The position numbers were made by a program, and so were the translations under genes. From assembly GCA_963801855.1 (NCBI GenBank), contig CAWDGK010000005.1, positions 434,001-498,000 of the forward strand: a stretch of 64,000 nucleotides of DNA. Reading direction: 5' to 3'. Position 1 is the first letter of the stretch. Each line of letters starts with the position of its first letter. The notes beneath the pieces were generated by a model. That model made no database searches and was not told where the DNA came from. It saw nothing but the letters and a program-made list of their open reading frames with translations. This stretch comes from JACDAN01 sp963801855 (GTDB lineage: Bacteria > Actinomycetota > Thermoleophilia > Gaiellales > Gaiellaceae). This document shows positions 18,773 through 26,795 of the stretch, one piece after another.

Positions 18773-19264
18773 ATGCCAAATCGCCGCGGCGACTGCGTGG
18801 CTGAGGGTCTCCCCAGGACCGTGATTGCCGAGCGACGTCGCCTCCGCCGCCACTGGTTCCTGGCGGCGATCCCGGTGGCGGTGTTGCTGGTCGTCGTGAG
18901 CGCGATGGTGCTCGACGAGGCTGATCCATGCCCGACCCCGAGCGCCGCTTCCCCGGCGGAACTCGCGCTCTTGCCCGCCGGGCTCTCCTTCGAAGGGATC
19001 GGCACGGTCACCGGCGTCCAGAGAGACGGAAACCACGTCACTGCCCGGGCGTTCACGACGAAACCGTTCGACGAGGTCCCGGTGCTGATTCAGGATGCGG
19101 TCGTCGCCGCCGGCTATCGCCCCTCCGGAATGGACAGTGAGGGCTCGGAGGCGGAAGTCTTCTTCACGCGGGGGGAATTCGCGGGAGGACAGGCGCGCGT
19201 ACGGTGGACCGGTTGCGAAGGTCGGTCGGACATCGACCTCGTTCTCCTCGCCCGTGACGCCTAG
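18773..19264 (+). CDS. Small single-pass membrane protein of unknown function
   Basis: A 163-residue protein from ATG 18773 (weak GGAAA site upstream). It has a basic cytoplasmic N-terminus (ERRRLRRH), one transmembrane helix (WFLAAIPVAVLLVVVSAMVL) and an extracytoplasmic domain of about 105 residues holding two Cys (DPCPTPSA and WTGCEGR) that could form a disulfide. The outer domain mixes short strands (DGNHVTARAFTTKPFDEVP, AEVFFTRGEFAGGQARVRW), which suggests a small beta-sandwich. No named family recognised. It is divergent from the BNR propeller gene (126 bp between starts) and overlaps the convergent TPR gene by 4 bp. Confidence 0.65.
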   Translation: MPNRRGDCVAEGLPRTVIAERRRLRRHWFLAAIPVAVLLVVVSAMVLDEADPCPTPSAASPAELALLPAGLSFEGIGTVTGVQRDGNHVTARAFTTKPFDEVPVLIQDAVVAAGYRPSGMDSEGSEAEVFFTRGEFAGGQARVRWTGCEGRSDIDLVLLARDA

Positions 19265-20076
19265 CTGGCGCGGCTGAGCTGCTCTTCGACCTGGCGGTAC
19301 GCGGACGATTCCGGAGAGAGCTTGTGGAGGGCCTGGTGGAGCAGCGTCACGGCCTTGTCGTCGTGACCCTGGCGGCGATGCACGAAGCCGAGATTCGCGA
19401 TGACTTGCCCCTCGTGCTCCTCGTCTCCCAGCTGCCGGAGAACCGTGACGGCCTGCTCGAGGTGCTCGACCGCCGACGCGGCAGCGCCACCCTGGGCGAG
19501 GGCCAGTCCGAGGTTGTTCAGCGTCAGTGCCTCTGCGTGCTGATCGCCCAGGTCGCGGACGATCGCCAACGCGACCCGATGCTGCTCGGCTGCCCGTTCG
19601 GAGTCTCCACTGCGCCGAAGCTGCGCGCCGCGCTCGTTGAGTCGAAGCGCGTGGTGCTGGAGACCCGGCGTAGGAGGGGTGACGGTCGGCAGGGACAGGA
19701 CCGGTCGGCGGATCTGGAACGTTCTCGCCTGGGCCGCCTGGAGCCGATGCATCGCGAGGGCATAGCGCCTGCCGGCGCCGGCCAGAAGAGCCCGGGTCAG
19801 CCGGGGCGCGCGGGCCCTTACGGCCCTGGCCCCCTCTCGAGCGCGCGAGCCGATTGCCCGACCTGCCCGCGTGGCTGAGGCGAGCGCGGCCTGAGAGACC
19901 GTTCGGACCGGATACCGCCGCAGCCCTCCCGCAGCGAGGCAGGCAACGAGCATCAGGCTGGACGCCACCAGCACGACCACGACCAGGGAAAGGGCCGTCA
20001 GCAAGCCCGCCACCAGGAACCAGACGCCGGTGAACGCCAGGACTCGGCGTCGCTTCTGTTCTCGTTCCGTTGTCAC
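19261..20076 (-). CDS. Membrane-anchored TPR-repeat protein
   Basis: A 271-residue protein from GTG 20076. Two adjacent hydrophobic helices near residues 12-50 (LAFTGVWFLVAGLLTALSLVVVVLVASSL, as two spans) are followed by a strongly basic Ala/Arg-rich segment. Three or more tetratricopeptide repeats occupy residues 140-265 (ALRLNERGAQLRRSGDSERA, ALTLNNLGLALAQGGAAASA, GQVIANLGFVHRRQGHDDKA). The TPRs would face the cytoplasm or periplasm as a protein-docking scaffold. No enzymatic domain is seen. It is divergent from the MprA-like regulator gene, with 141 bp between; that region contains CTTA-type repeats that may also regulate this gene. Confidence 0.75.
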   Translation of the reverse strand: MTTEREQKRRRVLAFTGVWFLVAGLLTALSLVVVVLVASSLMLVACLAAGGLRRYPVRTVSQAALASATRAGRAIGSRAREGARAVRARAPRLTRALLAGAGRRYALAMHRLQAAQARTFQIRRPVLSLPTVTPPTPGLQHHALRLNERGAQLRRSGDSERAAEQHRVALAIVRDLGDQHAEALTLNNLGLALAQGGAAASAVEHLEQAVTVLRQLGDEEHEGQVIANLGFVHRRQGHDDKAVTLLHQALHKLSPESSAYRQVEEQLSRAS

Positions 20077-20178
20077 CGCAGAGCTCGGAGTCTCATCACG
20101 CGGTCCTCCTTCGGAACTGCTGCCTTTCGCCCCGCGACCGCCCGCTCCTTCCCCGGAACCGCGGCATGAGTAGGCCCT

Positions 20179-20215
20179 CTTAGGGCCCGCTTACGTTCTC
20201 CCTGCACACTTAGGG
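20179..20215 (+). promoter_or_regulatory. Candidate operator (CTTAGGG repeats) of the MprA-like regulator
   Basis: CTTAGGG occurs at 20179 and 20209 and a partial copy CTTACGT at 20190, the first two copies 11 bp apart. The same TTCTTAGGG element recurs before the gene at 22268, just after this two-component pair. OmpR-family regulators bind 10-11-bp spaced direct repeats, so autoregulation is plausible. Confidence 0.4.
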
Positions 20216-20217
20216 AC

Positions 20218-20892
20218 GTGAAAGTCCTGGTCGTCGACGACGAGCGAGCCGTCCGCGAATCGCTGCGCCGCGCCCTCGAGCTCGAGGGCTACGAGGTCGA
20301 GCTCGCCGGTGACGGAGCCGAGGCCCTCTACCGCCTCGATTCGAACGGCCAGCCCGACGCCGTCGTCCTCGACGTGCTGATGCCGGGCGTGGACGGCCTG
20401 GAGGTCTCCAGAAGGCTGCGCCGGAAGGGCAACCCCGTCCCGATTCTGATGCTGACCGCGCAGGCCGAGGTCGAGAGCCGCGTGGAGGGGCTCGACGCCG
20501 GCGCCGACGACTACCTCTCGAAGCCGTTCGCCCTCGAGGAGCTTCTCGCCCGCCTCCGGGCGCTGCTGCGGCGCGCGGCTCCGGGGGTCGAGGAGACGTT
20601 GCGCTTCGACGACCTCGAGCTGACGCCGAGCACACGCGAGGTGCGCCGCGGTGGCACGCCCATCGAGCTCACCCGGACCGAGTTCAACCTCCTGGAGCTC
20701 TTCCTGCGCAACCCGCGGCAGGTCTTGACGCGCTCTGTCATCTTCGAGCGCGTGTGGGGCTACGACTTCGGCTTCGCGTCGAACTCGCTCGACGTCTACA
20801 TCGGCTACCTGCGCCGGAAGACGGAGATCGACGGGAGGCCACGCATGATCCAGACGGTTCGCGGCGTCGGGTACGCGCTGCGCGAGCCGTGA
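20218..20892 (+). CDS. OmpR-family response regulator (MprA-like)
   Basis: A 224-residue two-component regulator. The receiver domain covers residues 1-118, with acidic pair DD at 7-8, phospho-acceptor Asp in VVLDVLMPGVDG, Thr in MLTAQ and Lys in LSKPF. The C-terminal winged helix covers residues about 128-222 with the OmpR signature LTRTEFNLLELFLRNPRQVLTR and VYIGYLRRK. Closest in style to mycobacterial MprA, an envelope-stress regulator. GTG 20218 has no ribosome site, and CTTAGGG-type repeats run right up to it, pointing to a leaderless transcript. Its stop overlaps the kinase start by GTGA. Confidence 0.92.
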   Translation: MKVLVVDDERAVRESLRRALELEGYEVELAGDGAEALYRLDSNGQPDAVVLDVLMPGVDGLEVSRRLRRKGNPVPILMLTAQAEVESRVEGLDAGADDYLSKPFALEELLARLRALLRRAAPGVEETLRFDDLELTPSTREVRRGGTPIELTRTEFNLLELFLRNPRQVLTRSVIFERVWGYDFGFASNSLDVYIGYLRRKTEIDGRPRMIQTVRGVGYALREP

Positions 20893-22223
20893 CCTTCCGC
20901 ACGCGACTCGCCCTCGCCGCCGCCTCCGCCGTGGCGCTCGCGATCGTGCTCGCCTCCGTCGCGCTCTTCGTCGTCGTCCGGAGCGAGCTTCGGGGTGAAG
21001 TGGATCGCGCGCTCCGCAATCGCGCGGACGAGATCGCGCTTCTACCGCCGGATCTCGTCGGCCGTGCGCTGCTCGGGCGGGACGCGGAGCTCGGCGGGGC
21101 AGAGGGCTATCCCCAGGTCGTCCGGGACGATGGGCGCGTCGTCCGTCCTCGGGGCGCGGAGGTGCCGCTGCCGGTGAACGACCGGGTGCTCGCCGTTGCG
21201 TCGGGCCGCGAGGACGCCTACCTGACGGACGCCCACGTCCAGGGCACGCATGTCCGATTCGTCACCTTCACGTATGCGCCGGGCGTCGCGGTGCAGGTCG
21301 CGCGGCCGCTGACCGAGGTCGACAACACGCTCGATCGGATCACGCAGTTCCTGGTGGCCATCTCGCTCGTCGGTATCGGCTCCGCGGCGATCTTCGGCCT
21401 GGTTGTCTCGCGTGCCGCTCTCGCGCCGGTCCGGCGGCTGACGGAGGCGACCGAGAACGTCACGGAGACGGGCGATCTCTCGGAGCGGATCGACGTCAAG
21501 GGCGACGACGAGCTCAGCCGGCTCGCATCGCGCTTCAACACGATGCTCGCGGCGCTGGAGGCCTCGGCGACGGCGCAGCGCCAGCTCGTCGCCGACGCGT
21601 CGCACGAGCTGCGGACGCCGCTCACGAGCCTGCGCACCAACATCGAGGTGCTCACGGGGAAGCGGGACGTGCCGGACTCCGACCGTGCCCCTCTGATCGC
21701 GGACGTCGTGGAGCAGCTCGACGAGATGACGACGCTGATCGCGGAGCTGATCGAGCTTGCGCACGGCGACCGGCAGCCGAGCGAGGCGGAGGAAGTGCGC
21801 CTCGACATCCTGACGGCGGCCGCGGTCGACCGAACCCGCAGGAACAGGCCAGGTGTCGACTTCAAGACCGAGCTTCAGGAATCGGTCGTCCACGGAGTGC
21901 CGCCAACGCTCGAGCGGGCGATCGGAAACCTGCTCGACAACGCCGCGAAGTGGAGCTCGGCCGGCGGCCAGGTCGACGTAACGGTCCGCGACGGGGAAGT
22001 GACGGTGCGCGATCACGGGCCGGGGATCGACGAAGCCGACCTCCCGTTCGTCTTCGACCGCTTCTATCGCTCCGCGTCGTCGCGGGGAATGCCGGGCTCG
22101 GGGCTCGGACTGGCGATCGTGAAGCAGGTCGCGGAGGCGCACGGCGGCGTCGTGACAGCCGAGCGGCCCGAAGGCGGCGGCACGCTCATGCGCTTCCGGC
22201 TGAACGGCCGTCCGAATTCTTAG
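20889..22223 (+). CDS. Sensor histidine kinase (MprB-like)
   Basis: A 444-residue membrane kinase that should phosphorylate the regulator encoded immediately upstream. It has TM1 (LALAAASAVALAIVLASVALFVVV), an extracytoplasmic sensor of about 115 residues (residues 35-150), TM2 (FLVAISLVGIGSAAIFGLVVS), HAMP linker (APVRRLTEATENVTETGDLS), and HisKA with the phospho-acceptor in DASHELRTPLTSLR. HATPase boxes follow: N (NLLDNAAKWS), G1 (DHGPGI), F (FDRFYR) and G2 (GSGLGLAIVK). GTG 20889 overlaps the regulator stop. The signal sensed is unknown; MprB homologues respond to cell-envelope stress. Confidence 0.9.
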   Translation: MTFRTRLALAAASAVALAIVLASVALFVVVRSELRGEVDRALRNRADEIALLPPDLVGRALLGRDAELGGAEGYPQVVRDDGRVVRPRGAEVPLPVNDRVLAVASGREDAYLTDAHVQGTHVRFVTFTYAPGVAVQVARPLTEVDNTLDRITQFLVAISLVGIGSAAIFGLVVSRAALAPVRRLTEATENVTETGDLSERIDVKGDDELSRLASRFNTMLAALEASATAQRQLVADASHELRTPLTSLRTNIEVLTGKRDVPDSDRAPLIADVVEQLDEMTTLIAELIELAHGDRQPSEAEEVRLDILTAAAVDRTRRNRPGVDFKTELQESVVHGVPPTLERAIGNLLDNAAKWSSAGGQVDVTVRDGEVTVRDHGPGIDEADLPFVFDRFYRSASSRGMPGSGLGLAIVKQVAEAHGGVVTAERPEGGGTLMRFRLNGRPNS

Positions 22224-22247
22224 GTCACGTTCATCGCCTTCTTAGGG
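22217..22247 (+). promoter_or_regulatory. TTCTTAGG direct repeat before the secreted helical protein gene
   Basis: TTCTTAGG begins at 22217 (overlapping the kinase stop codon) and at 22239, exactly 22 bp or two helical turns apart. The second copy extends to TTCTTAGGGAC, matching the elements before the regulator gene at 20179 and 20209. It ends 20 nt before the ATG at 22268. Confidence 0.4.
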
Positions 22248-22267
22248 ACTGCTGGTTCGATGGAGTC

Positions 22268-22978
22268 ATGACAGGCAAACAGAAAATCGCAGCCGGGGTC
22301 GTCGCACTCGTGGCGGTCTCCGGCGCGGGGGCGGCGGTTGCCGCAACGCAGCTGAAGTCTCCGCAACAGGAAAGCCGTGCGGTCGTCAACGACGCCGCGA
22401 AGCAACTCGGCGTCACGCCCGAGCGACTCACCAACGCTCTGAAGACGGCGCAGAAGAACAGGGTGGACGCAGCGGTGAAGGCCGGGGAGCTGACGAAGGA
22501 GCAAGGCGATGCCCTGAAGGCCCGAATCGATGCAGACGACGCGCCGCTCGTGGGGCCTGGCTTTCACCATGGGCGTGGCTTCGGCCATCCGGGAGGCCGC
22601 CACTTCAAGTTCGGCTTCCGAGGCCACAAGCTGGACGTCGCGGCCAAGTACCTCGGGATGACCGATGCGGCACTTCGGACCGCACTCCAGAACGGCAAGA
22701 CGCTCGCCGGCGTCGCACGCGACCGTGACAAGTCAGTCGACGGTCTCGTGAACGCGATCCTCGCCGAGTCCAACAAGAAGATCGACCAGGCGGTGAAGGA
22801 CGAGCGGCTCACGAAGGCGCAGGCCGACGAGCTCAAGAGCGGCCTGAAGCAGCGGATCACCGACCTCGTCAACGGCCGCCATCCGCGGATGGGCCGCGGC
22901 GGCGGTCCCCGGTTTCACGAGTTTCGCGAGTTCCGCGGGGCGGGAGCGGGCGCGCCGATGATCAGTCCGGCCTTCTGA
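22268..22978 (+). CDS. Secreted helical, His/Gly-rich protein downstream of the MprAB-like pair
   Basis: A 236-residue exported protein. The signal peptide is MTGKQKIAAGVVALVAVSG with cleavage near AVAA. The mature protein has two related helical segments: AAKQLGVTPERLTNALKTAQ with DAAVKAGELTKEQGDALKAR, and AAKYLGMTDAALRTALQNGK with QAVKDERLTKAQADELKSGL. They are separated by a His/Gly/Phe-rich stretch (GPGFHHGRGFGHPGGRHFKF) that could bind metal, and the protein ends in a second Gly/Arg-rich tail. The duplicated LG-x-T/S-x-x-x-L-x-x-A pattern is common in exported actinobacterial proteins of unknown function. It is probably a target of the two-component system upstream, since the same CTTAGGG motif precedes both. 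Confidence 0.75.
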   Translation: MTGKQKIAAGVVALVAVSGAGAAVAATQLKSPQQESRAVVNDAAKQLGVTPERLTNALKTAQKNRVDAAVKAGELTKEQGDALKARIDADDAPLVGPGFHHGRGFGHPGGRHFKFGFRGHKLDVAAKYLGMTDAALRTALQNGKTLAGVARDRDKSVDGLVNAILAESNKKIDQAVKDERLTKAQADELKSGLKQRITDLVNGRHPRMGRGGGPRFHEFREFRGAGAGAPMISPAF

Positions 22979-22990
22979 CCGACAGAACCT

Positions 22991-23025
22991 TGCGCACCGC
23001 TCCGGTGTAGTAGGAGCGGTGCGCA
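22991..23025 (+). terminator. Perfect 13-bp hairpin overlapping the next gene's ribosome site and start
   Basis: TGCGCACCGCTCC (22991-23003) pairs perfectly with 23013-23025 across a 9-nt loop. It begins 12 nt past the stop of the preceding gene, where a terminator is expected. However, the right arm contains most of the AGGAG site and the GTG start (23019) of the metalloprotease gene, so it may also control translation. Confidence 0.55.
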
Positions 23026-24274
23026 GGTCCATCTCGCTGGCCGTTGTCATAGTCGCGCTCTTCGGGCTCCCGGCGAGCGGCTCGGCTTCGACGGTCGGCG
23101 AGCAGCGTGTCCTCCTGATCCTCACGACCTGGGGCCCCGAGCCATACGCTCGGGATCACCTTCGCGGGCAGCTGGACGAGGCCGCCGCCTACATCCGGAG
23201 CTCCTCGTTCGGCAAGACGTGGCTCGTCGGCGAGGTGACGCCGTGGCTGCGCGCCCTCCGGTCGAGGCCCGCGTGTGACACGAACGCGATCGGGGCGGCG
23301 GCGCAGTCGGCCGCACGGGCCGCGGGCTACGACCTCTCCCGCTACACCACGGTCGGAATCGCGATGCCCCACCTCGAGTCCTGCCCCTGGGGCGGCTCGT
23401 ACTTTCCTCCCGGGATCTGGCTGAACGGGCGAAGCGACCGCCAGGTGATCGTCCACGAGCTGGGGCACACCTACGGGGTCAGCGAGGAGGGATCCGCCTG
23501 GGTTTGCAACCCGCGCTGTCACGCCGAGCCGTACGCGGAATCCCTTCAGCGTGATGGGGCACGGAGGCAGCGACTTCGGCGCCTGGGAGAAGCACGCGTT
23601 CGGTTGGCTCGACCGAATAGCCGAACCGGAGCCGCGTCTGGCGATCGGCGCCATCGACCGGGCGAGCACCCTTCCGCAGGCGCTTCGAGCTGTGGTCGCC
23701 GGAGACGAGTACTGGCTCGAGTACCGCCCGCCGGAGCCCCTGTGGGAGTACGCCGACGACGGGACGGCGGGCGTCGCGATCCATGCGGGCTCGAACGGCC
23801 TCGGAGAGCCGAGCCGGTACTCAGGACGCAATTTCCTGCTCTACGACCCCGTCGGACGAGGCCGCCCCTCAGTTCAGGCCGGCGAGACGTTCCTGGTCCG
23901 CGGAGCCTTCGCCGTCACCGTGGTCGCCGCCCGGCCCGACTCCGCCGAGGTCGCCTTCCGCTGGACCGATCGAACCCGGCCGGGCCGGCCTGCGATTCTC
24001 GCGAGTCGCCCACGCCGTGGCCGGGCCGTCATCCGCTGGCGCCGCGGGATCGAGCGCGGCAGCGGCATCGCCGCCCACGAGGTCTTCGTGGACGGGCGGC
24101 GGGCCGGCCGGGTGGCCGCCGTCGGGACGATCGGGAGCATCCTCGTGGCAGCGGACGACCGCCTGTGCGGTCCCGCTTCGGCCGGGCCGCCACCGCATCG
24201 CGATTGCCGCGATCGACCGGGCAGGGAACCGAAGCCGGCCCGCGGTTCGCACCGTCAGCGTTCCACCCTCGTGA
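23019..24274 (+). CDS. Secreted zinc-metalloprotease-like protein, two frameshifts
   Basis: Exported protein of about 418 residues after repair. A signal peptide (RRSISLAVVIVALFGLPASG) precedes a catalytic-like domain with the zinc motif HELGHTYGVSEEG (HExxHxxG). Further on comes a methionine-turn-like NPFSVMGHGGSDFGAWEKHA, recovered when one extra G near 23543 is removed. These two motifs together resemble metzincins and the gametolysin/immune-inhibitor-A-like secreted peptidases. The C-terminal half (GDEYWLEYRPPEPLW onward) is a likely beta-sandwich, ending DRAGNRSRPAVRTVSVPPS after a second shift near 24168. GTG 23019 has AGGAG upstream, but both lie in a stable hairpin. It could act on extracellular protein or the cell's own envelope. 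Confidence 0.75.
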
Positions 24275-24293
24275 TCCCCGGCCGCCAAAGCTC

Positions 24294-24299
24294 TAGATT
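24294..24299 (+). promoter_or_regulatory. -10-like element, leaderless start of the CoxG-like gene
   Basis: TAGATT lies 6 nt before GTG 24306. No ribosome site is present, so the mRNA probably starts at the codon itself. Confidence 0.35.
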
Positions 24300-24305
24300 C
24301 TCGCC

Positions 24306-24746
24306 GTGCGGATCGAGGGAGAGAAGCGGTTCGAGGCTCCACCAGAGGCGGTCTACCGGTCGCTGACCGACCCGGACGCGATGGCTTCGGCCTTCTCCGC
24401 CATCGAGCACATCGACGCGGATGGAAACGAGTGGGAGGTCGTGGCCCGCCCACCTTTCCCGGGCGGCTTTCGGCTCAAGTTCTCCGTTCGGCTGGAGGAC
24501 CTCCGTGAGGCGGAGCACGCTCGCCTCCGTGCCTGGGGCAAGAGTCTGGGTGGCCGAATATCGGTGGACAGCTCCTTCGACCTCGAGCCCGACGGTGAGG
24601 GCACGCTGATGCGCTGGGACGCCGAGGTCGACGCAGCGGGGATCTTCAGCGGTCTCGGAAGTCAGACGCTCGGGCCGGTGGCGAAGCAACAGGCCGAGCG
24701 GGCGCTCGACCAGCTCGCCGAAGGACTCGCGGCCAGGAGGGTTTGA
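24306..24746 (+). CDS. SRPBCC/CoxG-family protein
   Basis: A 146-residue protein of the START/SRPBCC fold, subgroup CoxG (carbon monoxide dehydrogenase subunit G-like). Typical features are the opening MRIEGEKRFEAPPEAVYRSL, DPDAMASAF, the central strands FRLKFSVRLEDL, and the terminal helix QQAERALDQLAEGL. CoxG proteins recruit molybdenum CO dehydrogenase to the membrane, but many homologues occur without coxMSL genes, as here, so the assignment is to family only. GTG 24306 is preferred because the fold begins directly there. Convergent with the next small gene, whose stop is 5 bp away. Confidence 0.8.
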   Translation: MRIEGEKRFEAPPEAVYRSLTDPDAMASAFSAIEHIDADGNEWEVVARPPFPGGFRLKFSVRLEDLREAEHARLRAWGKSLGGRISVDSSFDLEPDGEGTLMRWDAEVDAAGIFSGLGSQTLGPVAKQQAERALDQLAEGLAARRV

Positions 24747-24751
24747 CCCTC

Positions 24752-25105
24752 TTAGATCTCGCTGATCTCGGCGTGCCGCTCGGCGATGCAGGCGGTGGCC
24801 CACTGCTCTGCGGCGGTGACGACACGATCGCCGAGCTCCTGGAGCTCCAGGGGGTCTGACGGAAGCGCTTCGGCCGCGATCTCGATCCGGACCTGGTGGA
24901 TCGACGCCTCGGAATGATTGTCGATCTCATGACGGTCCTCGGCCACGATCGACACGGCTCCGACATCCTCGAGCAGCGTTGCCGCGAGGTCGTCGATCTC
25001 CGCGTTGGTTGCTTCCCGTCCCGCAAACATGCCGAAGTTGACCCGCACCTCGAAACCGGGAGATTCCTTTTTCGGAACAGCAAAAGCTAGGACTGAATCG
25101 GCCAT
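24752..25105 (-). CDS. Small conserved hypothetical protein
   Basis: A 117-residue soluble acidic protein from ATG 25105, with GAGG 7 nt upstream. The first part looks like an alternating beta/alpha pattern (FEVRVNFGMFAGREATNAE, SIVAEDRHEIDNHSEASIHQ, VRIEIAAEAL), suggesting a small alpha/beta sandwich. The last 35 residues are helical (LGDRVVTAAEQWATACIAER). I do not recognise the family. It sits downstream of, and in the same direction as, the ABC-2 exporter genes, but 33 bp separate them and it has its own ribosome site. Confidence 0.65.
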   Translation of the reverse strand: MADSVLAFAVPKKESPGFEVRVNFGMFAGREATNAEIDDLAATLLEDVGAVSIVAEDRHEIDNHSEASIHQVRIEIAAEALPSDPLELQELGDRVVTAAEQWATACIAERHAEISEI

Positions 25106-25138
25106 CAGGCACCTCTGATACCCGGAAAGGCTCCGGCC

Positions 25139-25888
25139 TTAACGTTCGCGCGGCTCCCAGCGAAACCCGCGTAGGGCGACCAGGGCACCGACCACTCCCC
25201 AGGCGGCCACCATGCCGACCGCAACCGTGTGATCCCAGATCTGGTCGTCGAACACCATGACGTCCCGGACGAGCCGGATGAAGTGAACGAGCGGCAACGC
25301 CTCGGCGACAGCACGAAGCACTGGGGGGAAGGCGTCTGCCGAGAAGAACGAGCCCGAGATGAAGGTCAGCGGAAGGTAGACGGCGTTGACCACCGCAGAC
25401 GAGCCCTCGGCGCTGCGGATCATCGTCGTCAGACCGATCCCCAGCGCCGCGAAGGCCGCTGCTCCGAGTGCGAGCACGAGCACGAGCGAAAGCAGGTTGC
25501 CCGGGATCTCCACCTCGAAGGCGAGGCGGGCGAGGATCACGAGCGCCACGGCTTCGAGGAAGAAGACGAACACGATCGAGCCGAGCACGGCCGTGATGTA
25601 CGTGCGGCCGGGAAGCGGTGTCGCCCGCACCCTCTTCAACACGCCGGACTCGCGGCGAATGACGAGGAGCAGCGCGAGGCCCGCGAACGTCGTCGCGATG
25701 GCGCCGTAGCCGATCATCCCGGAGAGCAGGTAGAGGTAGCCGTCTGCTCCCTCGATCTCCTCGTCTCCGTACGCGGACGCGAGAATCAGGAAGAACACGA
25801 TCGGGAGCAGGAAGGTGAAGAAGGCGAGCTCCCTGCTCCGCCAGAAGAGCTTCTGCTCGCCGCGAAACTGATGGAGGAGAAGGCTCAC
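25139..25888 (-). CDS. ABC-2 type exporter permease (DrrB-like)
   Basis: A 249-residue membrane protein with six hydrophobic segments and the ABC-2 layout: an N-terminal amphipathic start (LLLHQFRGEQKLFWRSREL), LLPIVFFLILASAYG, the coupling-helix region RRESGVLKRVRATPLPG, and the late motif YLPLTFISGSFF with VRDVMVFD. This is the DrrB/NodJ pattern used for drugs, lipids or polysaccharides. GTG 25888 overlaps the ATPase stop (GTGA), so the two are made together. The exported compound is not identifiable. Confidence 0.87.
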   Translation of the reverse strand: MSLLLHQFRGEQKLFWRSRELAFFTFLLPIVFFLILASAYGDEEIEGADGYLYLLSGMIGYGAIATTFAGLALLLVIRRESGVLKRVRATPLPGRTYITAVLGSIVFVFFLEAVALVILARLAFEVEIPGNLLSLVLVLALGAAAFAALGIGLTTMIRSAEGSSAVVNAVYLPLTFISGSFFSADAFPPVLRAVAEALPLVHFIRLVRDVMVFDDQIWDHTVAVGMVAAWGVVGALVALRGFRWEPRER

Positions 25889-26736
25889 TCCGGTAGCTCC
25901 TCGGTGAGCGTCAGATACACGTCCTCGAGCGTCGGGCGGTGCACCTCGAGCGCCTCGAGCGCGATCCCGGCGTCCAGCGCCTCGGCCGTGAGGTCGTGGA
26001 GGGCGCGGGTGGGCTCCTCCGTCTGGATCACGACCTCTTCCCCGTTCCGGCGGAACGTGATTCGGCTCGCCGGCGCGGCCGCGATCAGCTCGGCAGGCGT
26101 CCCGGCGGCGACGATCTCGCCTCGACGAAGCACTGCCACGCGGTCGGCGAGCCTTTGCGCCTCCTCGATGTAGTGCGTCGTGAGCAGGATGGTCTTCCCG
26201 AGCGATCGGAGCGCTCTGATCGTCTCCCACGCCGCGCGCCTGGCACTGGGGTCGAAGCCCGTCGTCGGCTCGTCGAGGAAGATGAGCTCCGGATCGCCGA
26301 CGAGGGCGACGCCGAGGTCGAGGCGCCGTTTCTGCCCGCCGGAGAGCGTCCGTGTCTTCGAATCCGCCTTTTCCTGAAGCCCGACGAGCGCGATGACGTC
26401 GTCCGGCGGCCGTGGCTCCGCGTAGTAGCCGGCGAAGAGTCGCAGGTGCTCGAGCACGGTCAGGTTCGGGTAGAGCTCGCCCGACTGCGGGACGACCCCG
26501 ACCCGCTCGCGCCATGCGGCTCCGGCACCTCGAGGATCCACCCCCAGGACACTGACCTCGCCCGAGTCCGGGCTGCGAAAGCCCTCGAGGATCTCGATCG
26601 TCGTCGTCTTCCCGGCGCCGTTCGGACCGAGCAGCCCGAAGACCTCGCCGGAGCCGATCTCGAAGCTGATCCCGCGGAGCGCCTCGACGCGGTCGTAGGC
26701 CTTGTGGAGCTCCCGTACCTCGACCGCGTTCGTCAT
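25885..26736 (-). CDS. ABC exporter ATP-binding protein (DrrA/CcmA-like)
   Basis: A 283-residue ATPase of the DrrA-like family powering the ABC-2 permease. Walker A is GPNGAGKTT near residue 38, Q-loop VVPQSGELYPNL, signature LSGGQKRRLDLG, Walker B LIFLDEPTTGFD, and H-loop LLTTHYIEEAQRLADRV. The roughly 75-residue C-terminal extension (ITFRRNGEEVVIQTEEPTRA to LEDVYLTLTEELPE) is the accessory domain usual in this family. It starts at ATG 26736, divergent from a small acidic protein gene 59 bp away. The pair is a generic multidrug or lipid export unit. Confidence 0.9.
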   Translation of the reverse strand: MTNAVEVRELHKAYDRVEALRGISFEIGSGEVFGLLGPNGAGKTTTIEILEGFRSPDSGEVSVLGVDPRGAGAAWRERVGVVPQSGELYPNLTVLEHLRLFAGYYAEPRPPDDVIALVGLQEKADSKTRTLSGGQKRRLDLGVALVGDPELIFLDEPTTGFDPSARRAAWETIRALRSLGKTILLTTHYIEEAQRLADRVAVLRRGEIVAAGTPAELIAAAPASRITFRRNGEEVVIQTEEPTRALHDLTAEALDAGIALEALEVHRPTLEDVYLTLTEELPE

Positions 26737-26795
26737 TGACGGCGATCGTACGGACGAAGGGTGTGATTCGCGGGCGGAACGGGAACGATCAGGGC

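Noticed and set aside
16310..19264. A 984-codon open frame on the plus strand antisense to the BNR propeller gene
   Set aside because: It mirrors the GC-rich propeller gene, is Arg/Val/Asp-rich without domain logic, and only its last 163 codons (from 18773) lie outside the propeller and look like a protein.
20180..20215. TTAGGG as a telomere-like or attachment sequence
   Set aside because: Only isolated copies, spaced for a regulator, in a bacterial promoter context.
24306..24746. Evidence for carbon monoxide oxidation from the CoxG homologue
   Set aside because: No coxM, coxS or coxL genes in the window; CoxG-like SRPBCC proteins are common without them.
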